The notes under the pieces: generated by a model | Seen by the model: only the letters and a program-made list of their open reading frames with translations | What the model was told of the DNA's origin: nothing | Database searches by the model: none | Shown: positions 32,536-43,200 of the stretch, in pieces | How positions within the stretch are numbered: the stretch's first letter is position 1 | Layout of the letters: each line of letters starts with the position of its first letter | Translations under genes and position numbers: made by a program | Source: CAVVST01 sp963750995 | GTDB taxonomy: Bacteria; Acidobacteriota; Vicinamibacteria; Vicinamibacterales; UBA2999 | Length of the DNA stretch: 64,000 bases | Reading direction: 5' to 3' | Assembly: GCA_963750995.1 (NCBI GenBank) | Contig: CAVVST010000001.1 | Coordinates: 186,001 to 250,000 of the forward strand

Positions 32536-33309
32536 GTGCTGAAACTGGCCGAGGACTGGCTGAAGTCCGCGCTGCTGGAGATCCAGGAGTACGTCCGCCT
32601 GCAGATGGCGACGTTTCGCGGATGCGTCACCCGCCCGTTCTACTTTCGCGACATCGTCGAGCAGTTCGAGCAGATCGGCATCGGCTCGCTGACCGTCGTC
32701 CTGCTCACCGGCTTCTTCACCGGCGCCGTGCTGGCGCTGCAGACCGGCATCACGCTCGATCAGTTCGGCGCGCGTCCGTTCGTCGGACGGCTGATCAGCG
32801 CGTCGATGATCAAGGAGCTGGGTCCGGTGCTGACCGGGCTGATGCTGGCCGGCCGCGTCGGATCGGGCATTGCCGCCGAGCTCGGCTCGATGGTGGTGAC
32901 CGACCAGATCAACGCGCTGCGGGCGCTCGGCACCGACCCGGTGCGCAAGCTGGTCGTGCCGCGGGTGCTCGCCGGCTTTTTCATGGCGCCGGTGCTGACC
33001 GTCATCGCCAACACGGTCGGCATCATCGGCGGGTGGCTGATCGCGGTGTATCAGCTGCGCGTCGCCTCGAGCCTCTACTGGTCGTCGGTGATCGAGGGCC
33101 TCTACCTGCAGGACGCCTGGATGGGGCTGATCAAGCCGTTCGCGCTCGGCTTTGCGATCGTGACCATCGGCTGTCACGTCGGCCTGCGGACGCGCGGCGG
33201 CACGCAGGGTGTCGGCCGGGCGACCACGAACGCGGTCGTGGCCGCGTCCGTGGCGGTGATTGCGGTGGACTTCTTTGTCACGCGGCTGTTGATTACGCTG
33301 TTCTACTGA
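32536..33309 (+). CDS. mlaE: MlaE-family ABC transporter permease
   Basis: Inner-membrane permease of a Mla/MCE phospholipid transporter, 257 residues with five to six membrane helices. Family marks are FYFRDIVEQFEQIGIGSLTVV, GPVLTGLMLAGRVGSGIAAELGSM and VTDQINALRALGTDPVRKLV. It starts 3 nt after uvrB and overlaps mlaF by one base. With mlaF and mlaD it forms a complete inner-membrane complex for lipid movement to or from the outer membrane. Substrate direction is not inferable. Confidence 0.92.
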   Translation: MLKLAEDWLKSALLEIQEYVRLQMATFRGCVTRPFYFRDIVEQFEQIGIGSLTVVLLTGFFTGAVLALQTGITLDQFGARPFVGRLISASMIKELGPVLTGLMLAGRVGSGIAAELGSMVVTDQINALRALGTDPVRKLVVPRVLAGFFMAPVLTVIANTVGIIGGWLIAVYQLRVASSLYWSSVIEGLYLQDAWMGLIKPFALGFAIVTIGCHVGLRTRGGTQGVGRATTNAVVAASVAVIAVDFFVTRLLITLFY

Positions 33310-34163
33310 TGGCATTCGTGACGACCGCGCTCGGCGGAACTCGAAGAGGCGCTCGGCCCGGGCTCGCCGATCGTCGTGCTTCGACAAGGTGTCGCTCGCC
33401 TTCGACGACAAGGTGATCCTGCGCGACGTCAGCTTCACGCTGATCACCGGGCACACGAAGATCATCCTCGGCGCCAGCGGCGCCGGGAAGTCCACCATCC
33501 TCAAGCTGATCCTCGGGTCTGCTCAAGCCCGATGCCGGCATCATCTGGGTGAACGGCGAGCGCGTGGACCCGATGTCGGAGCTCGAGATGATGAAGGTGC
33601 GCGCCGACCTCGGGATGGTGTTCCAGGAGGGCGCGCTGTTCGACTCGCTGACCGTGGCGGAGAACGTCGGCTACAAGCTGTACGAGGAGACCGACATGCC
33701 GCCGCATCACGTGCGCGCGCGGGTCGAGGAGGTGCTCGGGTTCATCGGCCTCGCCGAGTACATCGACCGCATGCCGTCGGAGCTGTCGGGCGGTCAGCGC
33801 CGCCGGGTGGCGATCGCCCGGGCGATGGCGGCGAAGCCGCGCATCCTGCTGTATGACGAGCCCACGACCGGCCTGGATCCGATCACGGCCACGACGGTCG
33901 ACGAGGAAATCATCAAGCTGCGCGACCTGGAAAAGGTCAGCTCGATCGTCGTCACGCATCAGCTGCGCGACGCGTTCTTACGTCGCCACGCACGAGGCGG
34001 TCCGGCGCGACGACGGGCTGATGCGGATCGAGCCGGCCGACCCGGAGAAGTCCGACGAAGCCGAGTTCATCATGCTGAGGGATGGCGTCGATTGGCTTTC
34101 GAAGGCAATGCCGCGGAGCTGCGCGCCCCGACGGATCCGTACATGCGGACCTTTCTGTCGTAA
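33309..34163 (+). CDS. mlaF: Mla-type ABC transporter ATP-binding protein (several frameshifts)
   Basis: Cytoplasmic ATPase of the Mla transporter. VILRDVSFTLITGHTKIILG leads to Walker A GASGAGKST; then Q-loop MVFQEGALFDSLTV, signature SELSGGQRRRVAIARAMA, Walker B ILLYDEPTTGLDP and H-loop VVTHQ. Ends with EGNAAELRAPTDPYMRTFLS after repair. At least four indels (near 33345, 33383, 33515, 33980 and 34100) break the frame. ATG overlaps the mlaE stop. Confidence 0.9.
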
Positions 34164-34183
34164 GTTAAGGAGGACATCCTGTA

Positions 34184-35228
34184 ATGCCGCGCACGCGCTC
34201 TCTTGCCTGGGCCGAGCTGAAGATCGGCCTGGTCACCGTGTTTGCCCTGGTCATGGCGACGCTGCTGATCTTCCTGCTGAGCGGCGAGGGAGGCTTCTTC
34301 TGGCAGCGCTACTCGCTGAAGACCGTGTTCCCGAACATCGCCGGGCTGAAGGAGGGCGCGCCGGTGCGGCTCGCCGGCGTCGAGGTGGGTCGGTCACGGG
34401 CGTTGAACTGGTCGGCGATCGCGTCGAGGTCGTCGATGGAGATCGCGCGCGACATGCAGCCGCGCGTGACGACGAGGTCGGTGGCGTCGCTCGGCTCGGT
34501 GTCGCTGCTCGGCGAGGCGGCGGTGGACATCACCGCGTCGAGCCAGGGGACGCCGATCCCGGAATGGGGCTACATGCGGGCGGGCCCGGCCGACCGGCTC
34601 GCTGACCGAGGTGGCGACACAAGGCCACGGCGGGCATCGAGCGAGCTGACGGTGCTGCTGCAGGACATGCGCGGCGGGCGCGGCACGGTCGGGCGGCTGT
34701 TCACCGACGAGGCGCTGTACAACCAGATGAACGGGCTGGTGGCAGCCGCCGAGGATGTCGTCCGGAACGTGGGTCAGGGGCGCGGCACGCTCGGCCGCCT
34801 TGCGAACGATCCTGCGGCAGCCAAGGCGCTCGAGGCGTCGCTGCAGAACTTCGAGGCAGTGACGGCGCGCATCAAGGCGGGCGAGGGAAGTCTCGGCAAG
34901 CTGCTGAACGACGATGCGCTGGCCACGTCGCTGACGTCGACGACGACGAACCTCGACTCGATCACCGGGCGCATCAGCCGCGGCGAAGGGCACCGCGGGC
35001 GCGTTGATCAGCGAACGGCAGCTGTTCGATCGGCTGAACTCGATGTCGGATCGGCTCGACAAGGTGATGAGCGGGCTGGAGCAGGGGCAGGGCACCGCGG
35101 GCCAGCTGCTGCGCGACCGGCAGTTGTATGAGAACATGAACGGCGCGGTCGGCGAGCTCCGACAGCTGCTGCGCGATATCCGCGCCGATCCGCGGAAGTT
35201 CCTGAACGTCCGCGTCAGCCTGTTCTGA
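34184..35228 (+). CDS. mlaD: MlaD-like MCE-domain substrate-binding protein (frameshifted)
   Basis: Membrane-anchored periplasmic MCE protein. An N-terminal helix (VTVFALVMATLLIFLLSG) is followed by the MCE domain (YSLKTVFPNIAGLKEGAPVRLAGVEVG, then VSLLGEAAVDITASSQGTP) and a C-terminal region with about five copies of a G-x-G-T-x-G-x-L-x-x-D-x-x-L repeat (GGRGTVGRLFTDEALY, GRGTLGRLANDP, GEGSLGKLLNDDAL, GQGTAGQLLRDRQLY). Frame breaks near 34390, 34440, 34610 and 34990. The repeated tail is common in this subfamily and is likely helical. Confidence 0.85.
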
Positions 35229-35291
35229 CAGTATTGACCGCCGGACGGTCCGGTGATACAAGTCGCATCCTGCCATTGGGGGTGCTCATGA

Positions 35292-35843
35292 TTGACCGTG
35301 TTCGTGGCGTGCGTCGCAAGATGCGCTGTGGCCTCGGCCGCGTTCGTGCTGCTCGCCGCGCCCGCGCTTGCCTTCGCCCAGGAATCGCGCTCGTCGCAGC
35401 CCGCCATCGAGCTGGTCAAGATGCTCGATGCCATGAAGCTCGACGCCGTCGCCGCGAAGATCGAAGGCGATCAGTATGTCGGCGCACTCTATTTCCCTGG
35501 CAGCCAGCTCCTCGTCGTCAAGGCGCGCTACATCGTCCCCGAGCGGATGGACGCGCAGCTGCAGGGACGGAACTACCGCGACGTCTATATCGACTTGAAC
35601 AGCGCGTCGATCAAGGACACGAAAACCCTGATCGCCGACCTCGGCGCCAACGGATTGCAGCTGGGCCGGCGTAATCAGCCGTACGACACCGTCGACACCG
35701 GCGGCAAGAGCATTGCGTTCGACGGCGACTGGGGCAAGGCCAAGATCTCGGAACAGGAATATACGAAGGCGTTCCAGACCAACGACGCCGAGTACACACG
35801 CATGCTGGAGGCGCTCGTCGCCCAGCTGAAGAAGCCCTCGTAA
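35292..35843 (+). CDS. Secreted protein of unknown function
   Basis: About 183 residues. A signal peptide is evident (ASAAFVLLAAPALAFAQ, cleavage near AQ-ES). The mature part has SSQPAIELVKMLDAMKLDAV and VVKARYIVPERMDAQL and is mostly alpha/beta in character; I recognise no family. An ATG at 35288 in another frame, followed by MIDRVRG, may be the real start with an indel near 35320; otherwise the start is TTG at 35292. A terminator follows. Confidence 0.65.
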   Translation: MTVFVACVARCAVASAAFVLLAAPALAFAQESRSSQPAIELVKMLDAMKLDAVAAKIEGDQYVGALYFPGSQLLVVKARYIVPERMDAQLQGRNYRDVYIDLNSASIKDTKTLIADLGANGLQLGRRNQPYDTVDTGGKSIAFDGDWGKAKISEQEYTKAFQTNDAEYTRMLEALVAQLKKPS

Positions 35844-35873
35844 ACGGCGCCAGTCGCCAATGTTGCGAGGCAG

Positions 35874-35904
35874 AAAAGGGCAGCCTTCCGGGGCTGCCCT
35901 TTTT
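35874..35904 (+). terminator. Rho-independent terminator
   Basis: AAAAGGGCAGCC, loop TTCCGG, GGCTGCCCTTTTT. A strong GC stem flanked by A and T runs, usable in both directions; on + it ends the secreted-protein gene at 35843. Confidence 0.9.
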
Positions 35905-35942
35905 GTGTACCGCTCGGTATACTCCAATCCGCTGGAGGCGCC

Positions 35943-37451
35943 ATGAAGAGGTTGGTCATCACCTGGGTAGTGGGGACGTTGTTGTGCTTCGCCGCAGTGC
36001 CGGCGGCCGCGGCGTCCTGCGACACGCTCGCCTCGCTGGCCTTGAAGGATGCGACCGTCACTGGAGCCGAACTGGTTCCCGCGGGGCAGTTCTCTCCGCC
36101 GGGCGATCGGCCGGCGGCGGCGAATCCGTTCAAGACGCTTTCCGAGTTCTGCCGCGTGTCCGCGACGCTCACGCCGACCAGCGATTCCGACATCAAGGTT
36201 GAGGTGTGGCTGCCGGCCAATGGCTGGAACGGCAAGTTCCAGGCAGTCGGCAACGGAGGGTGGGCCGGAGCGATCAGCTACCCGGCGATGGCGGATGCCG
36301 TTCGCGCAGGGTACGCCAGCGCCTCCACCGACACCGGTCACGTCGGCGGCCGGGGCACCTTTGCGCTCGGGCATCCGGAGAAGCTGATCGACTTCGCGTG
36401 GCGGTCTGAACACGAGATGACGGTGAAGGCGAAGGCGGTCATCCAGGCGTTCTACGGCAGCGCACCGAGGTTGTCGTACTGGAACGGCTGCTCGACCGGC
36501 GGCCGCCAGGGCCTCAAGGAAGCGCAGCAATTTCCGGACGACTACGACGGCATCATTGCCGGTGCGCCGGCGAACCGGACGGCGATCTCGCTGTGGATCG
36601 CCCACGCCGTGTTGAAGGATCCGGCCAGCTACATCCCTCCGGCAAAGTATCCGGTGATTCATCGAGCGGCCGTGGCGGCGTGTGATGCCGGTGACGGGCT
36701 CAAGGACGGGCTGATCGACAACCCGACGACGTGCAGCTTCGATCCCGGGGTACTGCTGTGCAAAGGGGAGGACGTATCATCGTGCCTCACGGCGCCGCAG
36801 GTGGACGCGGCGAGGAAAATCTATTCGCCCGCTGTCAACCCGCGCACCGGAAAGGAACTGTTCGCCTCGCTCGTGCCGGGGACTGAACTCGGCTGGGGCG
36901 TCCAGGCGCTGGGCCCAGAACCGTCCAACAACATCTACGATCAGTATCGCTACGTCGTCTTCAAAGATCCGAACTGGGACTGGAAGACCTTCAACTTCGA
37001 CAGCGACGTCGTCCGCGGCGACCAGCCCGAGAACCTGATCATGAACGCGACCGACCCCGACATGAAGGCGTTCTTCGCGCACGGCGGGAAGCTGCTGCTC
37101 TATCACGGCTGGAGCGATCCGAATGTGCCTGCCGTGAACACGATCAAGTACTACAACAGCGTGGTTGAGAATCTCGGTGGCGCCACGAAGGCCTCCGACA
37201 GTGTCCGCCTGTTCATGGCGCCGGGGATGGGGCACTGCGGCGGCGGCGAAGGTCCGAATGCGTTCGACAAGATGGCGGCGCTCGAGCGCTGGGTGGAGCA
37301 GGGCCAGGCGCCGGACACGATGATCGCGACCCACAGCACGAACGGTGCAGTGGATCGCAGCCGCCCGCTGTGCCCGTATCCGCAGGTCGCCAAGTACAAG
37401 GGCAGCGGCAGCATTGACGAAGCGTCTAACTTCGTCTGTGCGGCGCCATAG
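35943..37451 (+). CDS. Secreted tannase/feruloyl esterase family protein
   Basis: 502 residues with a signal peptide (1-~25). Alpha/beta hydrolase of the tannase family: nucleophile GCSTGGRQG, Asp in YHGWSDPNVP and His in APGMGHCGGGEGP. The CS-D-HC arrangement, in which the Cys next to Ser and the Cys after His form a disulfide, is complete. Additional Cys pairs occur in the lid (CDAGDGLKDGLIDNPTTC). Probably hydrolyses plant phenolic esters outside the cytoplasm; exact ester unknown. Intact. Confidence 0.9.
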   Translation: MKRLVITWVVGTLLCFAAVPAAAASCDTLASLALKDATVTGAELVPAGQFSPPGDRPAAANPFKTLSEFCRVSATLTPTSDSDIKVEVWLPANGWNGKFQAVGNGGWAGAISYPAMADAVRAGYASASTDTGHVGGRGTFALGHPEKLIDFAWRSEHEMTVKAKAVIQAFYGSAPRLSYWNGCSTGGRQGLKEAQQFPDDYDGIIAGAPANRTAISLWIAHAVLKDPASYIPPAKYPVIHRAAVAACDAGDGLKDGLIDNPTTCSFDPGVLLCKGEDVSSCLTAPQVDAARKIYSPAVNPRTGKELFASLVPGTELGWGVQALGPEPSNNIYDQYRYVVFKDPNWDWKTFNFDSDVVRGDQPENLIMNATDPDMKAFFAHGGKLLLYHGWSDPNVPAVNTIKYYNSVVENLGGATKASDSVRLFMAPGMGHCGGGEGPNAFDKMAALERWVEQGQAPDTMIATHSTNGAVDRSRPLCPYPQVAKYKGSGSIDEASNFVCAAP

Positions 37452-37457
37452 TGCGCC

Positions 37458-37958
37458 TCAACGTTTCAGCCAGGCGCGGTCCTCGACGATCAAGATCTGG
37501 GACGACTCCACGTCAAACGGTTTGAATTCTCCGGTCCGGCCCTGGGGATCTCGGGCGGTGACGGTGTAGTTGACAATTCCCGTCACCGCGTCGTCCGGGA
37601 CCTTCCACTCCGCGATCCAGAACTCGCGCTCCGGCTGCTTGACGTTCTGCCGATCGCGCATCGGCAGGTCGATCGTCTGGCCGCGATAGTTGAGGTGCAC
37701 GACGAGCTGGGAGGCCCGGTCGCGTGTGCCCGTCGCCGGATTGATTGCGGTAAATCGGAATCCGATGCGGTCGCCGCGCTTGAAATAGCTGTTGAGAGCG
37801 CAGCTGTGCGGGATCCCGACCCCCAGGAACAGGACCGTCTCGCCGCGCAGGAAAAGCTTCTCGCCGGATGTGCCCTGTCCTGCAACGGGGGACCCCTGGA
37901 GCGTGGCTAGCACAAGCGCAAGCAGGGCCGCCGCCGAAACGGTTTGTACTGTTTTCAC
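37458..37958 (-). CDS. Secreted beta-rich protein of unknown function
   Basis: 166 residues with a signal peptide (residues 1-~27, ending VAGQ). The mature part alternates hydrophobic residues (IGFRFTAINPATGTRDR, QLVVHLNYRGQTIDLPM, GIVNYTVTARDPQGRTGEFKPF), suggesting an Ig-like beta sandwich. One internal Cys. It converges on the tannase gene with only 6 nt between. No family recognised. Confidence 0.75.
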   Translation of the reverse strand: MKTVQTVSAAALLALVLATLQGSPVAGQGTSGEKLFLRGETVLFLGVGIPHSCALNSYFKRGDRIGFRFTAINPATGTRDRASQLVVHLNYRGQTIDLPMRDRQNVKQPEREFWIAEWKVPDDAVTGIVNYTVTARDPQGRTGEFKPFDVESSQILIVEDRAWLKR

Positions 37959-38082
37959 GGCCCTAAACTACTCAACTCCGGTGCCGGTGTCCAGTGGCGT
38001 CGCGCGTCTGACTTGGACTCCGGTTACGCATGCCGTCACCCGCGCACCGCAGCGCCACGTGTGGTAATGTATCGGGGACGCT

Positions 38083-39668
38083 GTGGCCGACATCTTCCTC
38101 AGCTACGTCAGGGAAGACCGCGATCGGGCGGCAGACCTCGCCGACGCCCTGAGCGGGCTCGGCTGGACGGTCTGGTGGGACCGCCGAATCGTTCCCGGGC
38201 GAAGCTACGAGGACGTCATCGCGGAGCAGCTTGCCACCGCGCGATGCGTCATCGTCCTGTGGTCGCGCCTGTCGGTAAAGTCCGACTGGGTTCGCGACGA
38301 GGCGGGGGACGCCAAGGGGCGCGGCACGCTCGTGCCGACTCTGATTGACGACGTCACGCCGCCGTTCGGGTTCCGCCAGTATCAGAACGCCAACCTGACC
38401 CGCTGGCGCCGCGAGACGGCGGAATCCGGAATTCCAGTTGCTGCTCGAAGGCGTGAGCCGCCTCGCGCCGAATGCTTCAGCGGCGACTGATGCTTCGGGA
38501 GCGCGCGGGTCGAGGGTGCCCGAAAGTGCCGATGGACCGACCGAGTCCGCCGGGGGCGCAGGAACGTACATCGCCGGGGTGCTCGCCCAACCGGGGGAGC
38601 CGTTGCGATCAACCAGCGAGGATGTCGGTCCCGAGATCCCGCACGCCAGAACGCCTCCTGGTACCTTACAACGGCCGGCCGTGCTGCTGGCACTGGGCGG
38701 GCTCGCGCTGGCTGTCGTGATTGTCGTCGCTCTCGCGTCCCGACGCGACGTCGAACCCTCGCTGCCGGCACCGAGCGATGTCCCTGCCGGCGCGGATGCG
38801 CCGGCGTCCACGACGACGTGCGACACCAGCGCCGACGCGGTGGCGTGCCAGGCCTCGTGTGACGCGGGGCGCGCCGCCGACTGCACGCAACTCGGCTACA
38901 GGTATGAGATGGGCAGCGGCGTGGACCGGGACATGGTTCGGGCGGCGGGTCTGTACCAGCGCGGGTGCGACGGCGGCAACGACGTCGGCTGCAGCGACCT
39001 CGCGATACTGTATCGCGATGGCAAGGGCGTCGAGCGCGACGACGCGGGCCGTGGCGTTTTTTCAGAAGCTCTGTGACAAGGGCTATGCGCCCTCGTGTAC
39101 GGACCTGGGGTGGATGTACCAGAACGGCCGCGGCCTTCCCCGAGATCTGCAGCGCGCCGAATCGTTCTACGGACGCGGGTGTGACGGCGGCAACTCCATC
39201 GGCTGCAGCAACCAGGCGATCCTCTATCGCGATGGCAAGGGCGTGCAGCGGGACGATGCGCGCGCCCTCGGGCTCTTTCAGAAGGGGTGCGACGGCGGCT
39301 ACTCGCCCTCGTGCACGGACCTCGGGTGGATGTACGAGGGCGGTCGCGCCGTTGCCCGGGATCTCGCGCGCGCGGCGACGCTCTACGAGCGCGGTTGCGA
39401 CGGCGGCAACAGCGTCGGATGCGGCAACCTGGCGACGCTTCTTCGGGAGGGCACGGGTGTCGCGAGAGACGATGCTCGATCGGCGGCGCTCTCGCAGAAG
39501 GCCTGCGACAACGGGGAGGCGCGGTCGTGCACGGACCTCGGGTGGATGTACCAGAATGGCCGCGGCGTCACCCGGGATCTCACGCGCGCCGCGGCGCTCT
39601 ACAATCAGGGGTGCAAGGGCGGCAACACACTCGGCTGCGCCAACCTCGAAGGGTTGCCGAAGAACTGA
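38083..39668 (+). CDS. TIR domain - membrane helix - Sel1 (Hcp-type) repeat protein (frameshifted)
   Basis: About 527 residues after two one-base repairs (near 38432 and 39049). Residues 1-~125 form a TIR domain: DIFLSYVREDRDRAADLADA, GWTVWWDRRIVPGRSYEDVI, RCVIVLWSRLSVKSDWVRDE; the Glu of RDE sits where NADase TIRs have the catalytic Glu. A linker and one helix (PAVLLALGGLALAVVIVVAL, ~199-218) follow, then seven 36-residue Sel1-like repeats, each with a Cys pair 8 apart (GCDGGNDVGC) as in Helicobacter Hcp proteins. Topology suggests a cytoplasmic TIR and an oxidising-side, disulfide-braced repeat domain. Defence, signalling or stress sensing are all possible. Confidence 0.85.
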
Positions 39669-39700
39669 CCCCGTCTTCAGCCCTGTCTGCGTAGCCGCAA

Positions 39701-40153
39701 TCAGAACGACCGGATGTATGCCACTACATCCGCCGCGTCCTGCGGGGTCATCCGGAACGGCGGCATCGGGCGCCGCAACTGAGTGCCGTCTCGTTTGATC
39801 GCGCCTTGCGTCAACAGTCGGATCGCAAGTTCATCTGTGTAACCCGGGAGACCTGCAATGCGAGGAATCACTGCTGGCCAGTCGGCCGGCCATGGCGGGC
39901 GCATCGGCATCGGACCGCCAAAGAAGCGCGTTGCGGGAATGATGTTTCCTTGAGGGTCGCGAGTCGAGTGACACTCGAAGCACATCACCACGCGTTCCAC
40001 CAGGTAGCGTCCGTGCTCGATATCTCCACGCGGCACGGCGATGACTGACCGCGCGGGAGGGCCGGCGGGTACACTTGCCGGTTGCTGGCCGAAAAGAGTT
40101 GCCCCGATAAGCAGCAGTGCACCCGAAAAGATCGCCAGGCGTGAAATGGCCAT
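39701..40153 (-). CDS. Periplasmic monohaem c-type cytochrome
   Basis: 150 residues with a signal peptide (1-~23). One haem motif C-x-x-C-H (MCFECHSTRDPQG); the likely sixth ligand Met is in RRPMPPFRMTPQDAADVVAYI, a standard class I C-terminal helix. It converges on the TIR gene. No oxidase partner is adjacent. Electron donor/acceptor unknown. Confidence 0.87.
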   Translation of the reverse strand: MAISRLAIFSGALLLIGATLFGQQPASVPAGPPARSVIAVPRGDIEHGRYLVERVVMCFECHSTRDPQGNIIPATRFFGGPMPMRPPWPADWPAVIPRIAGLPGYTDELAIRLLTQGAIKRDGTQLRRPMPPFRMTPQDAADVVAYIRSF

Positions 40154-40290
40154 ATCGTCCCTCCGCGTGCATTATCCATGCTCGAGCGCAGCGACACCTC
40201 CTCTTCAGGGTCGTCAGCCTGGCTAGGGACGTGATAACCCCCTTTACAATCTGAGCGTATACGTATCGCAGAGCATCCGGAGTTCATCGC

Positions 40291-43200
40291 ATGAGTCCAA
40301 CCAATCCGATCAGCCCCCAGGTCTGGCCGACGAAACTTCTGGGGAGCATCGTTTGCACCCCCAGCACCGCCGCGGCCGGCCAGAGCGTCCGCGTCGAAGT
40401 GAGAGGACCGGATGGCAAGCCTCATGACAACAGGGAGACCGTGCCGATCTCGATCAACGGTGTGCCGGGTTCTACTGCAGTACTTGACATGGGACTATGC
40501 GGGAACCCATACCATCACGGCGATCGCACATCGCCGCGGCGGGATGGAGAAGCTTTCTACAACAATCGAGGTCGTCAAACCCGACGGTGGCGCACGGCCA
40601 CCTGGCTTGCGCGTCCGCTGGCAACCCGATCAGCCGACCATAGCCCGGTTCGGCGTGCTTCGAGGCCCCGCACTCCGGCGGCGCGGTCGGCCGTCGAAGC
40701 TGACGCCGGCCCAGCTCGCGCAACCTCTCGTTCTGAAAACGAGACCTACAGTCCGCCCGGTCCCGACTGTTGTCAGGCCAAGACCACCGCGGACGAGACC
40801 GCCGGGGGTCGGAGGACTGGCGGGCAGCGGCACTCAGGTCATCGCCTACCAATGGGATTTCGGCGACGGCGTGAAGCTCGGAACGGTGATGCCAAATGTC
40901 ACGCACGATTACGGGCCGCATCTCGACGCGACGCACTTGTACCAGATGTTCCATGTGTCGGTGATCATGTCCATGCCCGATGGCAAACAGGTCGTCGTCC
41001 GCCGCACGGTGACGGTCCACAACCATTACGTCGCAATGAAACGCAGGGGGATGTTGCAGCCGCTCGTGGCGGAGACCGATCTGAGCGCGAGGTACATCAG
41101 GACCAGGATCCTGGGCAGCCCGGCTATCGCGCCACGATCACTGTGAGAAACCCGGAATCGTTCAATCTCACGCTAAGCGGCAGGCGCATCGAACGAATTT
41201 ACGGGGAGGGCAGGCGGTTCTCGGAAATGTTGGCGCCCGAAAGGGTCAACGTTCTCCTGAAGGCCAACGACACGACCGTGATTCCCGTGTTCGTGGCACA
41301 AGAGCTGCTGCCCACGAGCATCATCGGGCTGGTCGCACACTACACCGGCCAGGCGCCGAACGGTCTGCCGGTGCGCGTGACAGCGCATTTCGATCTCCCG
41401 CAGCACCTTCCGTCGGGTTACCGGATCTCCGCGGCGCTGGCGGGGGCCCTCGCCAAGCTGGTGGCGCGCGATGTGGTTCCCAATCCGCGAAGCATCGGCA
41501 TCAAGGAATTGCGGCAGTTCGAGCTTCAGGGCATCCTCCGCTCGGACCTTCTCGTTGCATTCGATGACAAGCGACCGATGGACGTGATGTCGCGTGCGGA
41601 GCCGCCGAAGGCGGTCGAGGGCGACGAATGCGACCCGTGGAACCTTCCGGACGTCGTGCCTGACGGCATGTTCTGTCTGCCAACGAGTGAGGCGCGGCAA
41701 GTCAAGCTGCCGCCCCGCTTCATGAACGCCAAGAAGGGGGACATCATCCTGAGTCCGGGCAACGGGGGGCTGATCGCTGCGGTGCTCGCCGCGGTCACGC
41801 CGCCGCAGCCGTTCTCGCACTCAGGGATCATGACCAGGAACCGCGACGAGATCACGCACTCGACGGCGGCGGAAGACCGCATTACAGGCGACTTCGCAGG
41901 CAGCGACGGCATCCGCCCAGACGTACTCAAGTATCTCTGGCCGGGAGTGATCACCCAGTCGGTCGACGCGGCTGTGAACGGCGAGGACATGGTAGATCCC
42001 GAAACGGGCGACACCTACAACATTTCAGGATTCGCATCGGAATTGGGACAGCTCGCCTCGCCCGAAGTGACGGCGCCGATGATCGTGAAACCAGATCCTC
42101 TGATCGAAACGACCGCAATCCGAAGCAAGCTGCACGACGTCGCGAATTTCGCCGTGCAGCAGGCCGGGAAATGCCACTATCGCTTTTTCTGCTACACCGA
42201 CCCCACGATTGGGCTGAGCAGCACGGCGCCAGCCGAGGCTAAATGGGCAGCAGGCACCAAGCCAACGGTGTGTTCATCGCTCATCTGGATGGCCATCAAG
42301 GACGGAGGCCTCACGATGGAAGGCGCGCTCGAACCCGCCGACCTCGACGGCGGCGCGCAGATCGCAGTCAACACCCCCGATGGCCTGTACGTGTACGACG
42401 CCGACGAACGGCTCGCGGCCGGCGAAGTACTGTTCAACCGACTCCATTCCTTCATCATGATCAACGTGGGCTCGTTTGGCGAGGCCCTCACCGACGTGGC
42501 AGACGACATTTCGAACCAGGTTCTCAACACGTTCGCGACCGACTGGGCTGACGAAGACGCGAAAGATTCCGAGCAGTGGCGCCAGACGGTGGACGCCAAC
42601 GCCGTCAGTCCGCAGAACCTGATGTTCTATGACGGCGCCCATTACGGCTTCAGTGAACCGCTCATCTTCCGCGACTGGCGTGTCGAGGAGGTGGTCGTTC
42701 ACAAGTGGAAGAAAGTGGCGCACACCGGCACGATCAAGGGGGTCGTCCGCTTCAAGGGCGACCCGGTCCAGGGGGCAAACGTTCAGCTATCGGTGAGTCA
42801 GTTCACGGCCTCGCAGAGCGACGGCAGCTTCGAGATCAAGGGTGCACCCGCCGGCCCTGTCCTGCTCGACGTGCAGAAAGTGCAGGACAACATGCTGCTG
42901 ACCGCGCAGGTTCATGTCGACGTCAGCGCAAACCAGACGGTCACCGCGGACGTGGACCTCGAGGCGCCTTCGCACCTGTTCCGCCGCATCCGGATCGAAG
43001 GCTTCATGGCGACGACAGACTACGAGTTCGCCGCTGCGGCCTATCCGCACTGCGTGAATGAGATCGAGGGCATTGTCGATCTGGATCCGGGGACCGCGAC
43101 GCATAAAACGAAGACATTCGAATGTGCCTGTGACGACGCGGTAGGAAAACTGTACGTGACGTGCGATCTACAGAGCGACGACTCGGTGAAGGTGTCGGTG

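Noticed and set aside
30748..33504. 918-codon open frame on - opposite uvrB and mlaE
   Set aside because: Shadow of conserved genes; repetitive Arg/Asp/His-rich composition typical of antisense GC-rich frames.
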